The translations under genes were made by a program, and so were the position numbers. From positions 1 to 64,000 of the forward strand of contig NZ_AMZB01000137.1 of NCBI RefSeq assembly GCF_000313755.1: 64,000 bases of DNA. Reading direction: 5' to 3'. The notes beneath the pieces are model-generated. The model ran no database searches. It saw nothing but the letters and a program-made list of their open reading frames with translations, and had not been told where the DNA came from. Shown here in pieces: positions 1 to 8,675 of this stretch. Each line of letters starts with the position of its first letter. Position 1 is the first letter of the stretch. Source of the stretch: Pseudomonas nitroreducens TX1. GTDB taxonomy: Bacteria > Pseudomonadota > Gammaproteobacteria > Pseudomonadales > Pseudomonadaceae.

Positions 1-20
1 AAATCCTGCTCCCGCAACCA
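1..20 (+). tRNA. tRNA-fMet, 3' end only (cut by window edge)
   Basis: The first 20 bases are identical to the 3' end of the complete initiator tRNA at 137-213, including the acceptor strand and CCA. It is the end of a second, upstream copy of tRNA-fMet whose body lies outside the window. Confidence 0.85.
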
Positions 21-27
21 GACACAG

Positions 28-59
28 AAAAAGGGTCACTCTTCGGAGTGACCCTTTTT
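28..59 (+). terminator. Rho-independent terminator after first tRNA-fMet
   Basis: A 9-bp GC-containing stem (33-41 with 46-54) closes a TTCG tetraloop and is followed by a run of T. It directly follows the CCA end of the upstream tRNA copy. Confidence 0.9.
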
Positions 60-102
60 CGTTTACGCGCGCTTAAATCTTTGATCGAAAACGAAATATC
101 GT

Positions 103-130
103 TTGACACAAGGCTTCATATCCGTAGAAT
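103..130 (+). promoter_or_regulatory. sigma70 promoter of tRNA-fMet
   Basis: A perfect -35 hexamer TTGACA (103-108) and a near-consensus -10 TAGAAT (125-130) are separated by 16 bp. The tRNA begins 7 bases after the -10. It lies after the upstream terminator, so this copy is transcribed on its own. Confidence 0.85.
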
Positions 131-136
131 GGCCGC

Positions 137-213
<77 letters not shown>

Positions 214-222
214 GACATCAAG

Positions 223-253
223 AAAAAAGCCACTCTTAGGAGTGGCTTTTTTC
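223..253 (+). terminator. Rho-independent terminator after tRNA-fMet
   Basis: The stem 229-235/240-246 (GCCACTC/GAGTGGC) has a short loop and is followed by six T residues, ten bases after the tRNA end. Confidence 0.9.
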
Positions 254-376
254 GTTGTGCCCAGAAAATGATTGCCCACGGGTGGCGTCTCACGGATCAG
301 GAAAATACTCTTCCGGGGACTTGGGAAATCGCGTCAGTGCCCCTACTCTGTCGCGCTAAATCGATTGAGGTGCCCG

Positions 377-3010
377 ATGAGCGCCAACCCCGCCACACCT
401 GAGACACCTGCCACCGAAGGCGCTCCCACCCGAGCGACCTGGCTCAACTGGGTGAACACCAACCGCCAGGCACTCGGCCTGGGCGTCACCCTGGTGCTGT
501 TCAGCCTCGCATTGATCGCCTGCTATCACCTGCTGCGCGACATCGACGCCTACTCCCTGCACGACGCCCTGCTCGACGTGCCCACCACCTCGCTGCTCGG
601 CGCTTTCGCCGCCACCGTGGTCGGATTCGTCTTCCTGCTGGGTTATGAATGGTCGGCGAGCCGCTTCGCGGGCGTGAAACTACCCGGACCGGCGCTGTTG
701 ACCGGCGGCTTCGCCGCGTTCGCCATCGGTAATGCCGTGGGCCTGTCGATGCTTTCCGGCGGCTCGGTGCGCTATCGCCTCTATGCCCGCCAGGGCCTGG
801 GCGCTGGCGACGTCGCGTTGATGACCTTGTTCGCCAGCCTGTCGCTGGGCTGCGCATTGCCGGTGCTGGCCGCGCTCGCCGCGCTGAGCGACCTCTCCGA
901 CGCCTCGCTGGCCCTGCATCTGCCGGAGTGGCTGGTGGCGGTACTGGCGCTGGGGATCATCGGCTTATGCCTGCTGCTGGTCGTCGGTATAGAACGCCGC
1001 CGCTTGCCCGAGCAGCCCTCGCCCGACAGCCACCTGGTCCGCTTCGGCCGCCGCACCCTGCGCCTGCCGGGCTTGCGCCTGTCGCTGCTGCAATTGGTGA
1101 TCACCGCGCTGGACGTGGCGGCCGCCGCCACCGTGCTCTATCTGCTGCTGCCCGAGGCCCCGCCCTTTGGGGCTTTCCTGCTGGTGTACCTGATCGCCCT
1201 GGCCGCGGGCGTGCTCAGCCACGTGCCGGGCGGCGTCGGCGTGTTCGAAGCGGTATTGCTGGCGGCCTTTGCCAACCAGCTGGGCGCCGCGCCGCTGGCC
1301 GCCGCGCTGCTGCTGTACCGCCTGATCTACGTGGTGCTGCCGCTGATCGTCGCCTGCCTGTTGCTGCTGTTCCTCGAAGCCCGCCGGGTGCTGGTGGCCA
1401 AGCAGGCGGTCCGCATCACCTCCGGCTTCGCCGCGCAGATTCTCTCCCTGCTGGTGTTCATTTCCGGCATCGTGCTGCTGTTCTCCGGCGCCACGCCGTC
1501 CATCGACACCCGCCTGGACGAAGTCGGCTTCCTCGTGCCGCACCGGCTGATCGATGCCTCGCACCTGGCCGCCAGCCTGATCGGCGTGCTCTGCCTGCTG
1601 CTTGCCCACGGCCTGCGCCGCCGCCTGTCCGCCGCCTGGGCACTGACCATCGGGCTGCTCAGCGCCGGCGCGGTGCTGTCACTGCTCAAGGGCTTCGATT
1701 GGGAAGAGGCGCTGATCCTCAGCTGCACCGCCGCCCTGCTGGTGATCTTCCGCAGCGCCTTCTACCGCCGCAGCCGCTTGATGGACCTGCCTTTCTCGCC
1801 GCTGTATCTGGGCGCGGCGGCCTGTGTTATTGCCGCATCGATCTGGCTGCTGCTGTTCGCTTACCAGGACGTGCCCTACAGCCACGAACTCTGGTGGCAG
1901 TTCGCCCTCGATGCCGACGCCCCTCGCGGCCTGCGCGCCGCGCTGGGCAGTTGCCTGCTGCTGGCGGCACTGGCGCTGTACTGGCTGCTGCGCACCGCGC
2001 CGCCAGCGATCCACGCCCCGACCCGCGAGGAACTGGATACTGCCGCCGGCATCCTGGCCAACTCCGCACAGCCCGATGGTGGCCTGGCCCTGTCCGGTGA
2101 CAAGGCGCTGCTGTTCCACGAGGGCAACGACGCCTTCCTGATGTACGCCCGCCGCGGCCGCAGCCTGGTAGCGCTGTTCGATCCGGTCGGCCCGGCCCAG
2201 GCCCGCGCCGAACTGATCTGGCAGTTCCGCGACCTGTGCGACCTGCACCACGCGCGACCGGTGTTCTACCAGGTGCGCGCAGAGAACCTGCCGCTGTACA
2301 TGGACATCGGCCTGACCGCGCTCAAGCTCGGCGAGGAGGCGCGGGTCGATCTGCGCCGCTTCGATCTGGAGAGCAAGGGCAAGGAGATGAAGGACCTGCG
2401 CTACACCTGGAATCGCGGCCAGCGCGACGGCCTGAGCCTGGAATTCCATGACGCCGGGCAGGCGCCAATGGACGAGCTGCGTGCCATCTCCGATGCCTGG
2501 CTGGGCGGCAAGAACGTCCGCGAGAAGGGTTTCTCCCTCGGCCGCTTCACCCCCGAATACCTGCATTACTTCCGCGTCGTCGTGGTCCGATTCCAAGGCC
2601 GCGCCGTGGCCTTCGCCAACCTGCTGGAAACTTCCGGCAAGGAACTGGCGAGCATCGACCTGATGCGCGTGGCCCCCGACGCCCCCAAGCTGACCATGGA
2701 ATTCCTCATGCTCGGCCTGATCCTGCATTACAAGGAGAGCGGGCACACCCGCTTCAGCCTCGGCATGGTGCCCCTGGCCGGCTTGCAGCCGCGCCGCGGC
2801 GCCCCGCTGACCCAACGTCTCGGCGCGCTGGTTTTTCGCCGGGGTGAGCAGTTCTACAATTTCCAGGGGCTGCGGCGCTTCAAGGACAAGTTCCAGCCCG
2901 ACTGGGAACCCCGTTACCTGGCCGTGCCCGCCGGACTGGATCCGCTGGTGGCCCTGGCCGATACGGCCGCCCTCATCGCAGGCGGCCTGAGTGGATTGGT
3001 AAAACGCTGA
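377..3010 (+). CDS. mprF: MprF, phosphatidylglycerol alanyl/lysyltransferase and flippase
   Basis: This 877-residue integral membrane protein transfers an amino acid from aminoacyl-tRNA to phosphatidylglycerol and flips the product. This lowers surface negative charge and raises resistance to cationic peptides; P. aeruginosa MprF makes the alanyl form. The N-terminal two thirds are a long series of hydrophobic segments (UPF0104-type flippase, with GGVGVFEAVLL in the middle). The C-terminal third is the soluble DUF2156 synthase domain, containing NVREKGFSLGRF and the DLMR segment. The ATG at 377 was chosen because GAGG lies 6 bases before it and the protein then starts MSANPATPE; an open frame continues 35 codons upstream without a good ribosome site. 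The hydrolase gene follows after one base, so the two form an operon. Full length for the family (about 880 aa). Confidence 0.95.
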   Translation: MSANPATPETPATEGAPTRATWLNWVNTNRQALGLGVTLVLFSLALIACYHLLRDIDAYSLHDALLDVPTTSLLGAFAATVVGFVFLLGYEWSASRFAGVKLPGPALLTGGFAAFAIGNAVGLSMLSGGSVRYRLYARQGLGAGDVALMTLFASLSLGCALPVLAALAALSDLSDASLALHLPEWLVAVLALGIIGLCLLLVVGIERRRLPEQPSPDSHLVRFGRRTLRLPGLRLSLLQLVITALDVAAAATVLYLLLPEAPPFGAFLLVYLIALAAGVLSHVPGGVGVFEAVLLAAFANQLGAAPLAAALLLYRLIYVVLPLIVACLLLLFLEARRVLVAKQAVRITSGFAAQILSLLVFISGIVLLFSGATPSIDTRLDEVGFLVPHRLIDASHLAASLIGVLCLLLAHGLRRRLSAAWALTIGLLSAGAVLSLLKGFDWEEALILSCTAALLVIFRSAFYRRSRLMDLPFSPLYLGAAACVIAASIWLLLFAYQDVPYSHELWWQFALDADAPRGLRAALGSCLLLAALALYWLLRTAPPAIHAPTREELDTAAGILANSAQPDGGLALSGDKALLFHEGNDAFLMYARRGRSLVALFDPVGPAQARAELIWQFRDLCDLHHARPVFYQVRAENLPLYMDIGLTALKLGEEARVDLRRFDLESKGKEMKDLRYTWNRGQRDGLSLEFHDAGQAPMDELRAISDAWLGGKNVREKGFSLGRFTPEYLHYFRVVVVRFQGRAVAFANLLETSGKELASIDLMRVAPDAPKLTMEFLMLGLILHYKESGHTRFSLGMVPLAGLQPRRGAPLTQRLGALVFRRGEQFYNFQGLRRFKDKFQPDWEPRYLAVPAGLDPLVALADTAALIAGGLSGLVKR

Positions 3011-3011
3011 T

Positions 3012-4286
3012 ATGTTGAAACGACGCTGGCGACACCTGCTCGCCCTCCTCCTGCTGATCATCCTTGCCGTGGGTCTGCTGCTGTGGAGCCGCCCGGCTTC
3101 CCAGGCTGCCCTCGAACACCGCCAACTCGCTGACGGCAGCGCTGTTGCCCTGGCCATCCCCGGCAAGGCGCCGAACGCCCGCGTGCTGCTGGCCGTACAG
3201 GCCGACCAGAAACTCGACGACGGCCAGTTGCTGGCCCTGGCCCACGACAGCGGCGCCCGCGTGGTGCAGTTCGTATTCCCGGACAATGACTGCGCCACCC
3301 AGCAGGCCCGTATCAAGGCCGCCGGCGAGCTCCTCGACGGCCAGCCAACCCTCGTGGCGGGCATCGGCCCGGGCAGCGCGTGGGCCTTCCGCTGGCTTGC
3401 AGGGCAGGCCGACGACAAGGCCAAGGCCCTGTCGGTCGGCTTCTCGCTGGAGAAACCCGACTGCGCCGCCACCCCGCTGCCGACCACTGCCGCCCACGGC
3501 CACTGGCTGGCTGCCTGGAACGACAACCCGGACGATGCCAGCGCGCGCTTCGCCCGCGGCCTGCAGAACGCCGAGACGGTGATCACCGACTACGACACGC
3601 CGCTGCCCAAGGTCCTCGCCGACCAGTTGCGCCAGTTGCTGCAAGGCGGCGGCGACAACGTACCGGTGGTGGAGGTCCCGGCCGCCAAGCCTTCTGAAAC
3701 CGTCACCCTGTTCTACTCGGGCGATGGCGGCTGGCGCGATCTGGACCGCGACGTCGCCGCCCAGATGGCCGAGCTGGGTTACCCGGTGGTGGGCGTCGAT
3801 GCCCTGCGCTACTTCTGGGAGCACAAGACCCCGGAACAGAGCGCCGCCGACCTCGCCCTGCTGATGCAGCACTACCGCGAGAAGTGGGGTGCCAAGCACT
3901 TTGTATTGGCCGGCTATTCCTTCGGCGCCGACGTGCTGCCGGCGATCTACAACCGCCTGCCGGCGGACGCCAAGAAGGATGTCAGCGCGGTGATCCTGCT
4001 GGCCTTCGCCCGCAGCGGCAGCTTCGAGATTGAAGTACAGGGCTGGCTCGGCAAGGCCGGCCAGGAAGCGTCCACCGGCCCGGAAATGGCCCGCCTGCCC
4101 GCGCCGAAAGTGCTTTGCGTGTATGGCGTCGAGGAGAGGGACGAAAGCGGCTGCACCCAGCCGCAGTCAGTGGGCGAGAACCTGCAGTTGCCCGGCGGCC
4201 ACCACTTCGACGAGGACTACCCGGCCCTGGCCAAGCGCCTGGTGAACGCCATCCGCTCCCGCCAGTCAGCCGACGACGAAGGCTGA
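3012..4286 (+). CDS. AcvB/VirJ-family periplasmic aminoacyl-phosphatidylglycerol hydrolase
   Basis: This 424-residue alpha/beta hydrolase of the VirJ/AcvB family has a single N-terminal membrane anchor (about residues 8-25) that leaves the enzyme in the periplasm. Motifs are SGDGGWRDLD (about 236-245) and the nucleophile elbow GYSFGAD with Ser303. In P. aeruginosa the gene next to mprF encodes an enzyme that removes alanine from alanyl-PG, so this pair likely tunes membrane charge by making and breaking the same lipid. It starts one base after the mprF stop codon, indicating co-transcription and coupling, and is followed by a strong terminator. Confidence 0.88.
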   Translation: MLKRRWRHLLALLLLIILAVGLLLWSRPASQAALEHRQLADGSAVALAIPGKAPNARVLLAVQADQKLDDGQLLALAHDSGARVVQFVFPDNDCATQQARIKAAGELLDGQPTLVAGIGPGSAWAFRWLAGQADDKAKALSVGFSLEKPDCAATPLPTTAAHGHWLAAWNDNPDDASARFARGLQNAETVITDYDTPLPKVLADQLRQLLQGGGDNVPVVEVPAAKPSETVTLFYSGDGGWRDLDRDVAAQMAELGYPVVGVDALRYFWEHKTPEQSAADLALLMQHYREKWGAKHFVLAGYSFGADVLPAIYNRLPADAKKDVSAVILLAFARSGSFEIEVQGWLGKAGQEASTGPEMARLPAPKVLCVYGVEERDESGCTQPQSVGENLQLPGGHHFDEDYPALAKRLVNAIRSRQSADDEG

Positions 4287-4295
4287 CCGATGTCA

Positions 4296-4324
4296 AAAGG
4301 GCCGCACATTGCGGCCCTTTCACT
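4296..4324 (+). terminator. Terminator of mprF operon
   Basis: A perfect 10-bp stem (4296-4305/4311-4320) with a 5-base loop lies ten bases after the hydrolase stop codon. The stem ends in TTT and a T-rich stretch follows. Confidence 0.88.
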
Positions 4325-4426
4325 TTGTCTTCACGGTGTTTCAGGCAGGGTTAAGGCTCTATGCTGATACTGGCAGCCCCGCCGCAGAGCGGGGCGTCAC
4401 GATACCGAGCCACACAAGGAACCGTC

Positions 4427-4990
4427 ATGAGCCTGTCCAAGACCCCGTCCCGCTATGGCAGCCTGTCCATCGCCATGCACTGGATCATGCTAGTGCTGAT
4501 CGCCGCCACCTACTTCTGCATGGAGTACCGCACCAACTTCCCCAAGGGCAGCGATACCCGCGCGCTGTTCTCCCAATGGCACTTCATGCTTGGCCTGAGC
4601 GTCTTCGTGCTGGTCTGGCTGCGCATCATCGGCCGCCTCATCTACCCCACCCCGCCGATCGTTCCCGCGCCGCCGGCTTGGCAGATGATCCCCGCCAAAC
4701 TGATGCACCTGGCCCTCTACGCCCTGATGATCGGCTTGCCGTTGGCCGGCTGGATCATCCTCAGCGCCGCCGACAAGCCAGTGCCGTTCTGGGGCATGGA
4801 GCTGCCGCACCTGGTGGACAAGAACCCGGACCTGGCCAAGCAGGTGAAGTACTGGCACGAGACCATCGCGGTCCTCGGCTACTGGCTGATCGGCCTGCAC
4901 GCGCTGGCCGCGCTGTTCCACCACTACATCAGCCGCGACAACACCCTGGTGCGCATGCTGCCGGGCAAGGGCGAGGCGAAGCCGGAGTAA
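4427..4990 (+). CDS. Cytochrome b561 family protein
   Basis: This 187-residue protein has four predicted membrane helices and histidines where this bacterial di-haem family ligates haem (MHW near residue 15, HFML near 50, YWHET and ALFHHY towards the C-terminus). Members shuttle electrons between the quinone pool and periplasmic acceptors. The start at 4427 has AAGGA six bases upstream; the longer open frame lacks a site. It is a single-gene unit after the mprF operon terminator. P. aeruginosa also has a b561 gene next to the mprF locus. The physiological acceptor cannot be told from sequence. Confidence 0.85.
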   Translation: MSLSKTPSRYGSLSIAMHWIMLVLIAATYFCMEYRTNFPKGSDTRALFSQWHFMLGLSVFVLVWLRIIGRLIYPTPPIVPAPPAWQMIPAKLMHLALYALMIGLPLAGWIILSAADKPVPFWGMELPHLVDKNPDLAKQVKYWHETIAVLGYWLIGLHALAALFHHYISRDNTLVRMLPGKGEAKPE

Positions 4991-5021
4991 CGGCGCGCGC
5001 AAGGCCCATACTGCCAGCTCC

Positions 5022-5115
5022 CCGTAGGAGCGGGCTCCGTCCGCGATCGGCTGGCCGCGCTTCCGGATTGGCCTGAGCGGCCGAAAACGGTCGCGGACAA
5101 TGTCCGCTCCTACAC
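5022..5115. repeat. REP-type palindromic repeat pair
   Basis: The segment starts with GTAGGAGCGGGCTCCGTCCG and ends with its inverted counterpart GCGGACAATGTCCGCTCCTA, the common GTAGGAGCG family of Pseudomonas intergenic palindromes in head-to-head arrangement. It sits between the convergent b561 and acetyltransferase genes and slightly overlaps the 3' end of the latter. Confidence 0.8.
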
Positions 5116-6243
5116 CGAATCCCCCTGCCGGTATGGCAGTGCGGTGCGGGCCTCTTCGGCGTAGGCCAGGATGCCCGCCCTCTCCCCCGCCAGGAATTCT
5201 TCCACTGCCTCGCGCAGCCCCGGATGCCCCAGGCGATGCCAGGAGCGCGTGATCACGGGTTCGAAGCCACGGATCAGCTTGTGCTCGCCCTGGGCACCTG
5301 CATCGAAGCGCTTGAGGCCTTGGCCGATGGCGAAGTCCAGGCCCTGGTAGAAACAGGTCTCGAAGTGCAGGCGGTCGAACTCCGCGAGACAGCCCCAATA
5401 GCGGCCGTACAACGTATCACCGGCTAGCAGGCTGAAGGCCATGGCGACGGGCCGGCCATTCTGGTGGGCGAATACCACGCGTATCGCCTCGGGCATGCGC
5501 TCACCGATCAGGCTGAAGAATTCGCGTCTCAGGTAGGGCGCCTGCCCGCGCACCTCGTAGGTACTGCTGTAGCAGGCGTAGACGAAGTCCCAGTGCGCCT
5601 CGGAAAGTTCGCGCCCTTCCATCCAGATAAAGTCCAGCCCAAGCCCGGCGACCTGCTCGCGCTCCTTGCGCAGTTGCTTGCGCTTGCGCGAGCTGAGCGC
5701 GTCAAGGAAGTCCTGGAAGTCGCGGTAGCCGCGGTTGCTCCAGTGGTACTGGCAGCCCAGGCGCTCCAGCCAACCATCGGCGTCACGCAGCAGCGCATCG
5801 GCGGAAGCATCGGTGAAGTTCACGTGCACACCCGAACAATGCCCCTCGTCTACCTCTCCCGCCAAAGCGCCGACCAGGCTCAGCGCCGCTTCCGGTGTAC
5901 CCAGCAGGCGAGCACCACCGACCGGAGTGAAGGGAATGCCCACCAGCAGCTTGGGGTAGTACGGGATTCCGGCACGCAGGCAGGCGTCCGCCCAGCTCCA
6001 GTCGAACACGTACTCGCCGTAGGAGTGGCTTTTCAGATAGGCCGGCGCAGCGGCCAGCAGCCGACCGTCGTCGCCCAGCAGCACGCGATGGGACGGCTTC
6101 CAGCCGGTGCGGCCGCCGACACTGCCGCTGTCCTCCAGGGCGGAGAGGAAGGCATGGCGCAGGAACGGCTGGTCGTCCGGCAGCAAGGCATCCCACTGCT
6201 GGGTGTCGACGTCGGCGAGGCGGGAAAGGGTCTGGATAGGCAT
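5110..6243 (-). CDS. GNAT-like N-acyltransferase of the COG3146 family
   Basis: This 377-residue soluble protein belongs to the COG3146/DUF482 group, often called peptidoglycan-biosynthesis-type acetyltransferases. Visible features include SRKRKQLRKEREQV, a conserved basic stretch near the middle, GRYWGCL and a HFETCFYQGLDFAI segment typical of the family. The substrate is not known. I prefer the ATG at 6243 (MPIQTLSRL) because its N-terminus fits the family; an in-frame ATG ten codons upstream is possible, and neither has a clear ribosome site. Its last codons fall in the REP element. Confidence 0.75.
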   Translation of the reverse strand: MPIQTLSRLADVDTQQWDALLPDDQPFLRHAFLSALEDSGSVGGRTGWKPSHRVLLGDDGRLLAAAPAYLKSHSYGEYVFDWSWADACLRAGIPYYPKLLVGIPFTPVGGARLLGTPEAALSLVGALAGEVDEGHCSGVHVNFTDASADALLRDADGWLERLGCQYHWSNRGYRDFQDFLDALSSRKRKQLRKEREQVAGLGLDFIWMEGRELSEAHWDFVYACYSSTYEVRGQAPYLRREFFSLIGERMPEAIRVVFAHQNGRPVAMAFSLLAGDTLYGRYWGCLAEFDRLHFETCFYQGLDFAIGQGLKRFDAGAQGEHKLIRGFEPVITRSWHRLGHPGLREAVEEFLAGERAGILAYAEEARTALPYRQGDSV

Positions 6244-6451
6244 GGCCGACAGTCTGGCGCGGTGCGCCAACATTGGGAAGATTCGGGCAGGAAATCTCCG
6301 GCGAAGGTGACATTCACGTTCGTCGGTATCCGCCGGAAAGGCCTGCCGGGTGGACTATGGTGGGGGTTAGCAAGGCTTGCCGGCGCGCGTCGCCGGCCTC
6401 GTTCCGCCCGCGTGCGTCGCGGGCCTTTGGCACTCGCCAGGAGGACGTCCC

Positions 6452-6700
6452 ATGAGCCTGATGCAATGCGAATATCGCAAATACACCATTACCGCCGACG
6501 TCATCGAGCATCCCGGCCTGCCCACCCCCTGGGCCGGCGGCTGCCATATCACCGCCCCTGACGGGCAGACCACCCGGCGCAAGACGCTGCCGGTGGAGTA
6601 CGCCTTCATGTCGGACCTGGAGAAAGCCCAGCACGCCTCCATCGCCCACGGCAAGTGGCTGGTGGACCAGAACCTGGATCACGATCGCCAGTTGTTCTGA
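6452..6700 (+). CDS. Small conserved hypothetical protein (82 aa)
   Basis: An AGGAGG ribosome site lies 8 bases before the ATG at 6452; the open frame upstream is not translated from any good site. The product is acidic to neutral and soluble, starts MSLMQCEYRKYTIT and has no signal or membrane segment. It ends one base before the stop codon of the convergent glycosyltransferase gene. I do not recognise a function. Confidence 0.7.
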   Translation: MSLMQCEYRKYTITADVIEHPGLPTPWAGGCHITAPDGQTTRRKTLPVEYAFMSDLEKAQHASIAHGKWLVDQNLDHDRQLF

Positions 6701-7732
6701 TCAGCCGTTCACGTAGCCCGGCTCGTCACTGACCGGCACCTCCGACAGGCGCACCTGCAGCGCCAGGAACTCCTGCGCCGATGCCCGCCAGGTCTGCCCG
6801 CGCGCCCACTGCGCGCAGGCCTGGCGACCCAGCCCCAGTGCCCGCAGGCAGGCGCTGCGCAGGTCGGCATCCATCGCCCCGGTGACGCCCTGCTGCAGTA
6901 CGTCCAGCGGCCCCGCCACCGGGAACGCCGCCACCGGCGTGCCACACGCCAGCGCCTCGTACATCACCAGTCCGAGGGTATCGGTCAGCGACGGGAAGAC
7001 CAGCACACTGGCACTGCGATAGGCCTCGGCGAGTTCGTCACCATGGCGATAGCCGAGGAATTCAGCCTGTGGATAAGCCGCTTCCAGCTCGGCCCGCTGC
7101 GGGCCATCCCCCACCACGCGCTTGCGTCCGGGCAGGTCGAGTGCGAGGAAGGCTTCGAGGTTCTTTTCCCGTGCCAGCCGGCCGACGTAGAGGAATACCG
7201 GCTCCTCCAGTGGTGCGCCCACACCCGGCTGGAAGCGCTGGATATCCACACCTTTGCGCCATAGCGCGAGGTTGTCGAAGGCGTGCTCGGTGAAAGTGCC
7301 GCGCATTCGCTCGCTGCTCACCAGCACAGCCGCACTGGGTGCGTGGAAGCGGCGCAGGAAGGCATAGCTCCAGCCCAGCGGCAGCCAGGGCCAGCGGGTG
7401 TTCACGTATTCGGGAAAGCGTGTGTGAATGGCGCTGCTGAATTTCAGGCCGCGACGCATCAGCCAGCGCCGCGCGGCCCAGCCCAGCGGGCCTTCGGTGG
7501 CGAGGTGGACGCAGTCGGGAGCGAAGCCGGCAATCTTCTCTCCTACTGTCCACAGGTCCCACGCCAGCGGAATCTCCGGGTAAGTCGGGCACGGGCGGTG
7601 GCGAAAGTCCTGCGCAGTGACCAGGCCGACCACGTGACCCAGCTCTTCCAGCTCGCCTATCAGCGCCTTAAGGCTGGTGACCACGCCATTGACCTGCGGT
7701 AGCCAGGCATCGGTAACGATCAGCAGCCTCAT
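6701..7732 (-). CDS. Family 4 glycosyltransferase (GT-B fold)
   Basis: This 343-residue protein starts LLIVTDAWLPQVNGVV, the glycine-rich N-terminal strand-loop of GT4 enzymes that use nucleotide sugars. The C-terminal half has FLYVGRLAREKNL and a FPSLTDTLGLVMYEALACGTPVA segment with the EX7E-type nucleotide-sugar site. It is close to enzymes that glycosylate diacylglycerol or similar lipids (SQD2/MgtA-like), but acceptor and sugar are not determinable here. Its start codon overlaps the stop of the upstream phosphoesterase gene (ATGA), so the two are translated together; a lipid-related role for both is an inference from that pairing. Confidence 0.85.
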   Translation of the reverse strand: MRLLIVTDAWLPQVNGVVTSLKALIGELEELGHVVGLVTAQDFRHRPCPTYPEIPLAWDLWTVGEKIAGFAPDCVHLATEGPLGWAARRWLMRRGLKFSSAIHTRFPEYVNTRWPWLPLGWSYAFLRRFHAPSAAVLVSSERMRGTFTEHAFDNLALWRKGVDIQRFQPGVGAPLEEPVFLYVGRLAREKNLEAFLALDLPGRKRVVGDGPQRAELEAAYPQAEFLGYRHGDELAEAYRSASVLVFPSLTDTLGLVMYEALACGTPVAAFPVAGPLDVLQQGVTGAMDADLRSACLRALGLGRQACAQWARGQTWRASAQEFLALQVRLSEVPVSDEPGYVNG

Positions 7733-8538
7733 GCCGCCGACTCGACCACCGCGGGCTGCTCAGCACGCGCCTGCTCTTCGGCCAGTCGATAGAGCTGGAT
7801 GCTGCCGTCCCAGTGTTCGATCAGCGCCGAGCAGGATTCCACCCAGTCACCGCAATTGAGATATTCCACTTCGCCGATCCGGCGGATCTCCGCATGGTGG
7901 ATATGCCCGCAGACCACGCCATCGAGGCCGCGTTTGTGCACCTCATGTGCAATGGCCTGCTCGAAGTCGCTGATGAAATTCACCGCCGTCTTCACCTTGT
8001 GCTTCAGGTAGGCCGACAGCGACCAGTAGCCGTAGCCATAGCGGCTGCGCCAGTGGTTGAGCCAGCGGTTCAGGGTCAGGGTGAATTCGTAGGCAGAGTC
8101 ACCGAGGAAGGCCAGCCATCTGTGGTAGCGGGTGATGACGTCGAACTGGTCGCCGTGGATTACCAGCAACTGGCGACCGTCGGCGGTGGTGTGGACGATC
8201 TCGTCCACCAGGCGGATGTTGCCCAGCAGCAGCGAGGAATAGCGGCGCAGGAACTCGTCGTGGTTGCCGGTGACGTAGATCACCTCGGTGCCGCGCTTGC
8301 TCATGGTCAACAGGCGGCGGATCACGTTGGTGTGCGCCTGCGGCCAGTAGATGCCACCGCGCAGCTTCCAGCCGTCGATGATGTCGCCCACCAGGTAGAT
8401 GCGGTCGGCGTGGTAGCGTTTGAGAAAGCCGGCCAGGTGCTCGGCCTGGCAGTCGCGGGTACCGAGGTGGACATCGGATACCCACAGGGTGCGTACCCGT
8501 TGCTTCTTCGTCGGCGTCATGCGTTGCGCGCTGCTCAT
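7729..8538 (-). CDS. LpxH-like calcineurin-type metallophosphoesterase
   Basis: This 269-residue protein carries metal-binding motifs in the family order: SDVHLG, GDIIDGWK, GNHDEF, a HGDQFD segment and CGHIHHAE. They match the UDP-2,3-diacylglucosamine pyrophosphatase-like branch (YbbF/LpxH2) of metallophosphoesterases. These lack the full LpxH context, and the true substrate in Pseudomonas is unsettled. The start at 8538 was chosen for its GGAGG ribosome site; the frame runs 14 codons further upstream. It is coupled to the glycosyltransferase by a 4-base overlap. Confidence 0.83.
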   Translation of the reverse strand: MSSAQRMTPTKKQRVRTLWVSDVHLGTRDCQAEHLAGFLKRYHADRIYLVGDIIDGWKLRGGIYWPQAHTNVIRRLLTMSKRGTEVIYVTGNHDEFLRRYSSLLLGNIRLVDEIVHTTADGRQLLVIHGDQFDVITRYHRWLAFLGDSAYEFTLTLNRWLNHWRSRYGYGYWSLSAYLKHKVKTAVNFISDFEQAIAHEVHKRGLDGVVCGHIHHAEIRRIGEVEYLNCGDWVESCSALIEHWDGSIQLYRLAEEQARAEQPAVVESAA

Positions 8539-8675
8539 CGTCGGCGACCTCCAGTGGGGTTTCTCCGAGTGTCGACCCACGGGGTGAAGCGAAGGTGACC
8601 GGCTGGCGACAGTCCCGTGACAGCCCGCAGCGCGCTAGACTGTCAGCCTGCCCGCCAGCACGAAAGCCGCCTTGC

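Noticed and set aside
928-2100. Long plus-strand frame of 390 codons inside mprF
   Set aside because: It is a shadow in another frame of high-GC mprF, rich in Arg/Pro/Ala and without a ribosome site.
1679-3586. 635-codon minus-strand frame across mprF and the hydrolase
   Set aside because: It is antisense to two well-supported genes with low-complexity, Gln/Ala-rich sequence typical of shadows.
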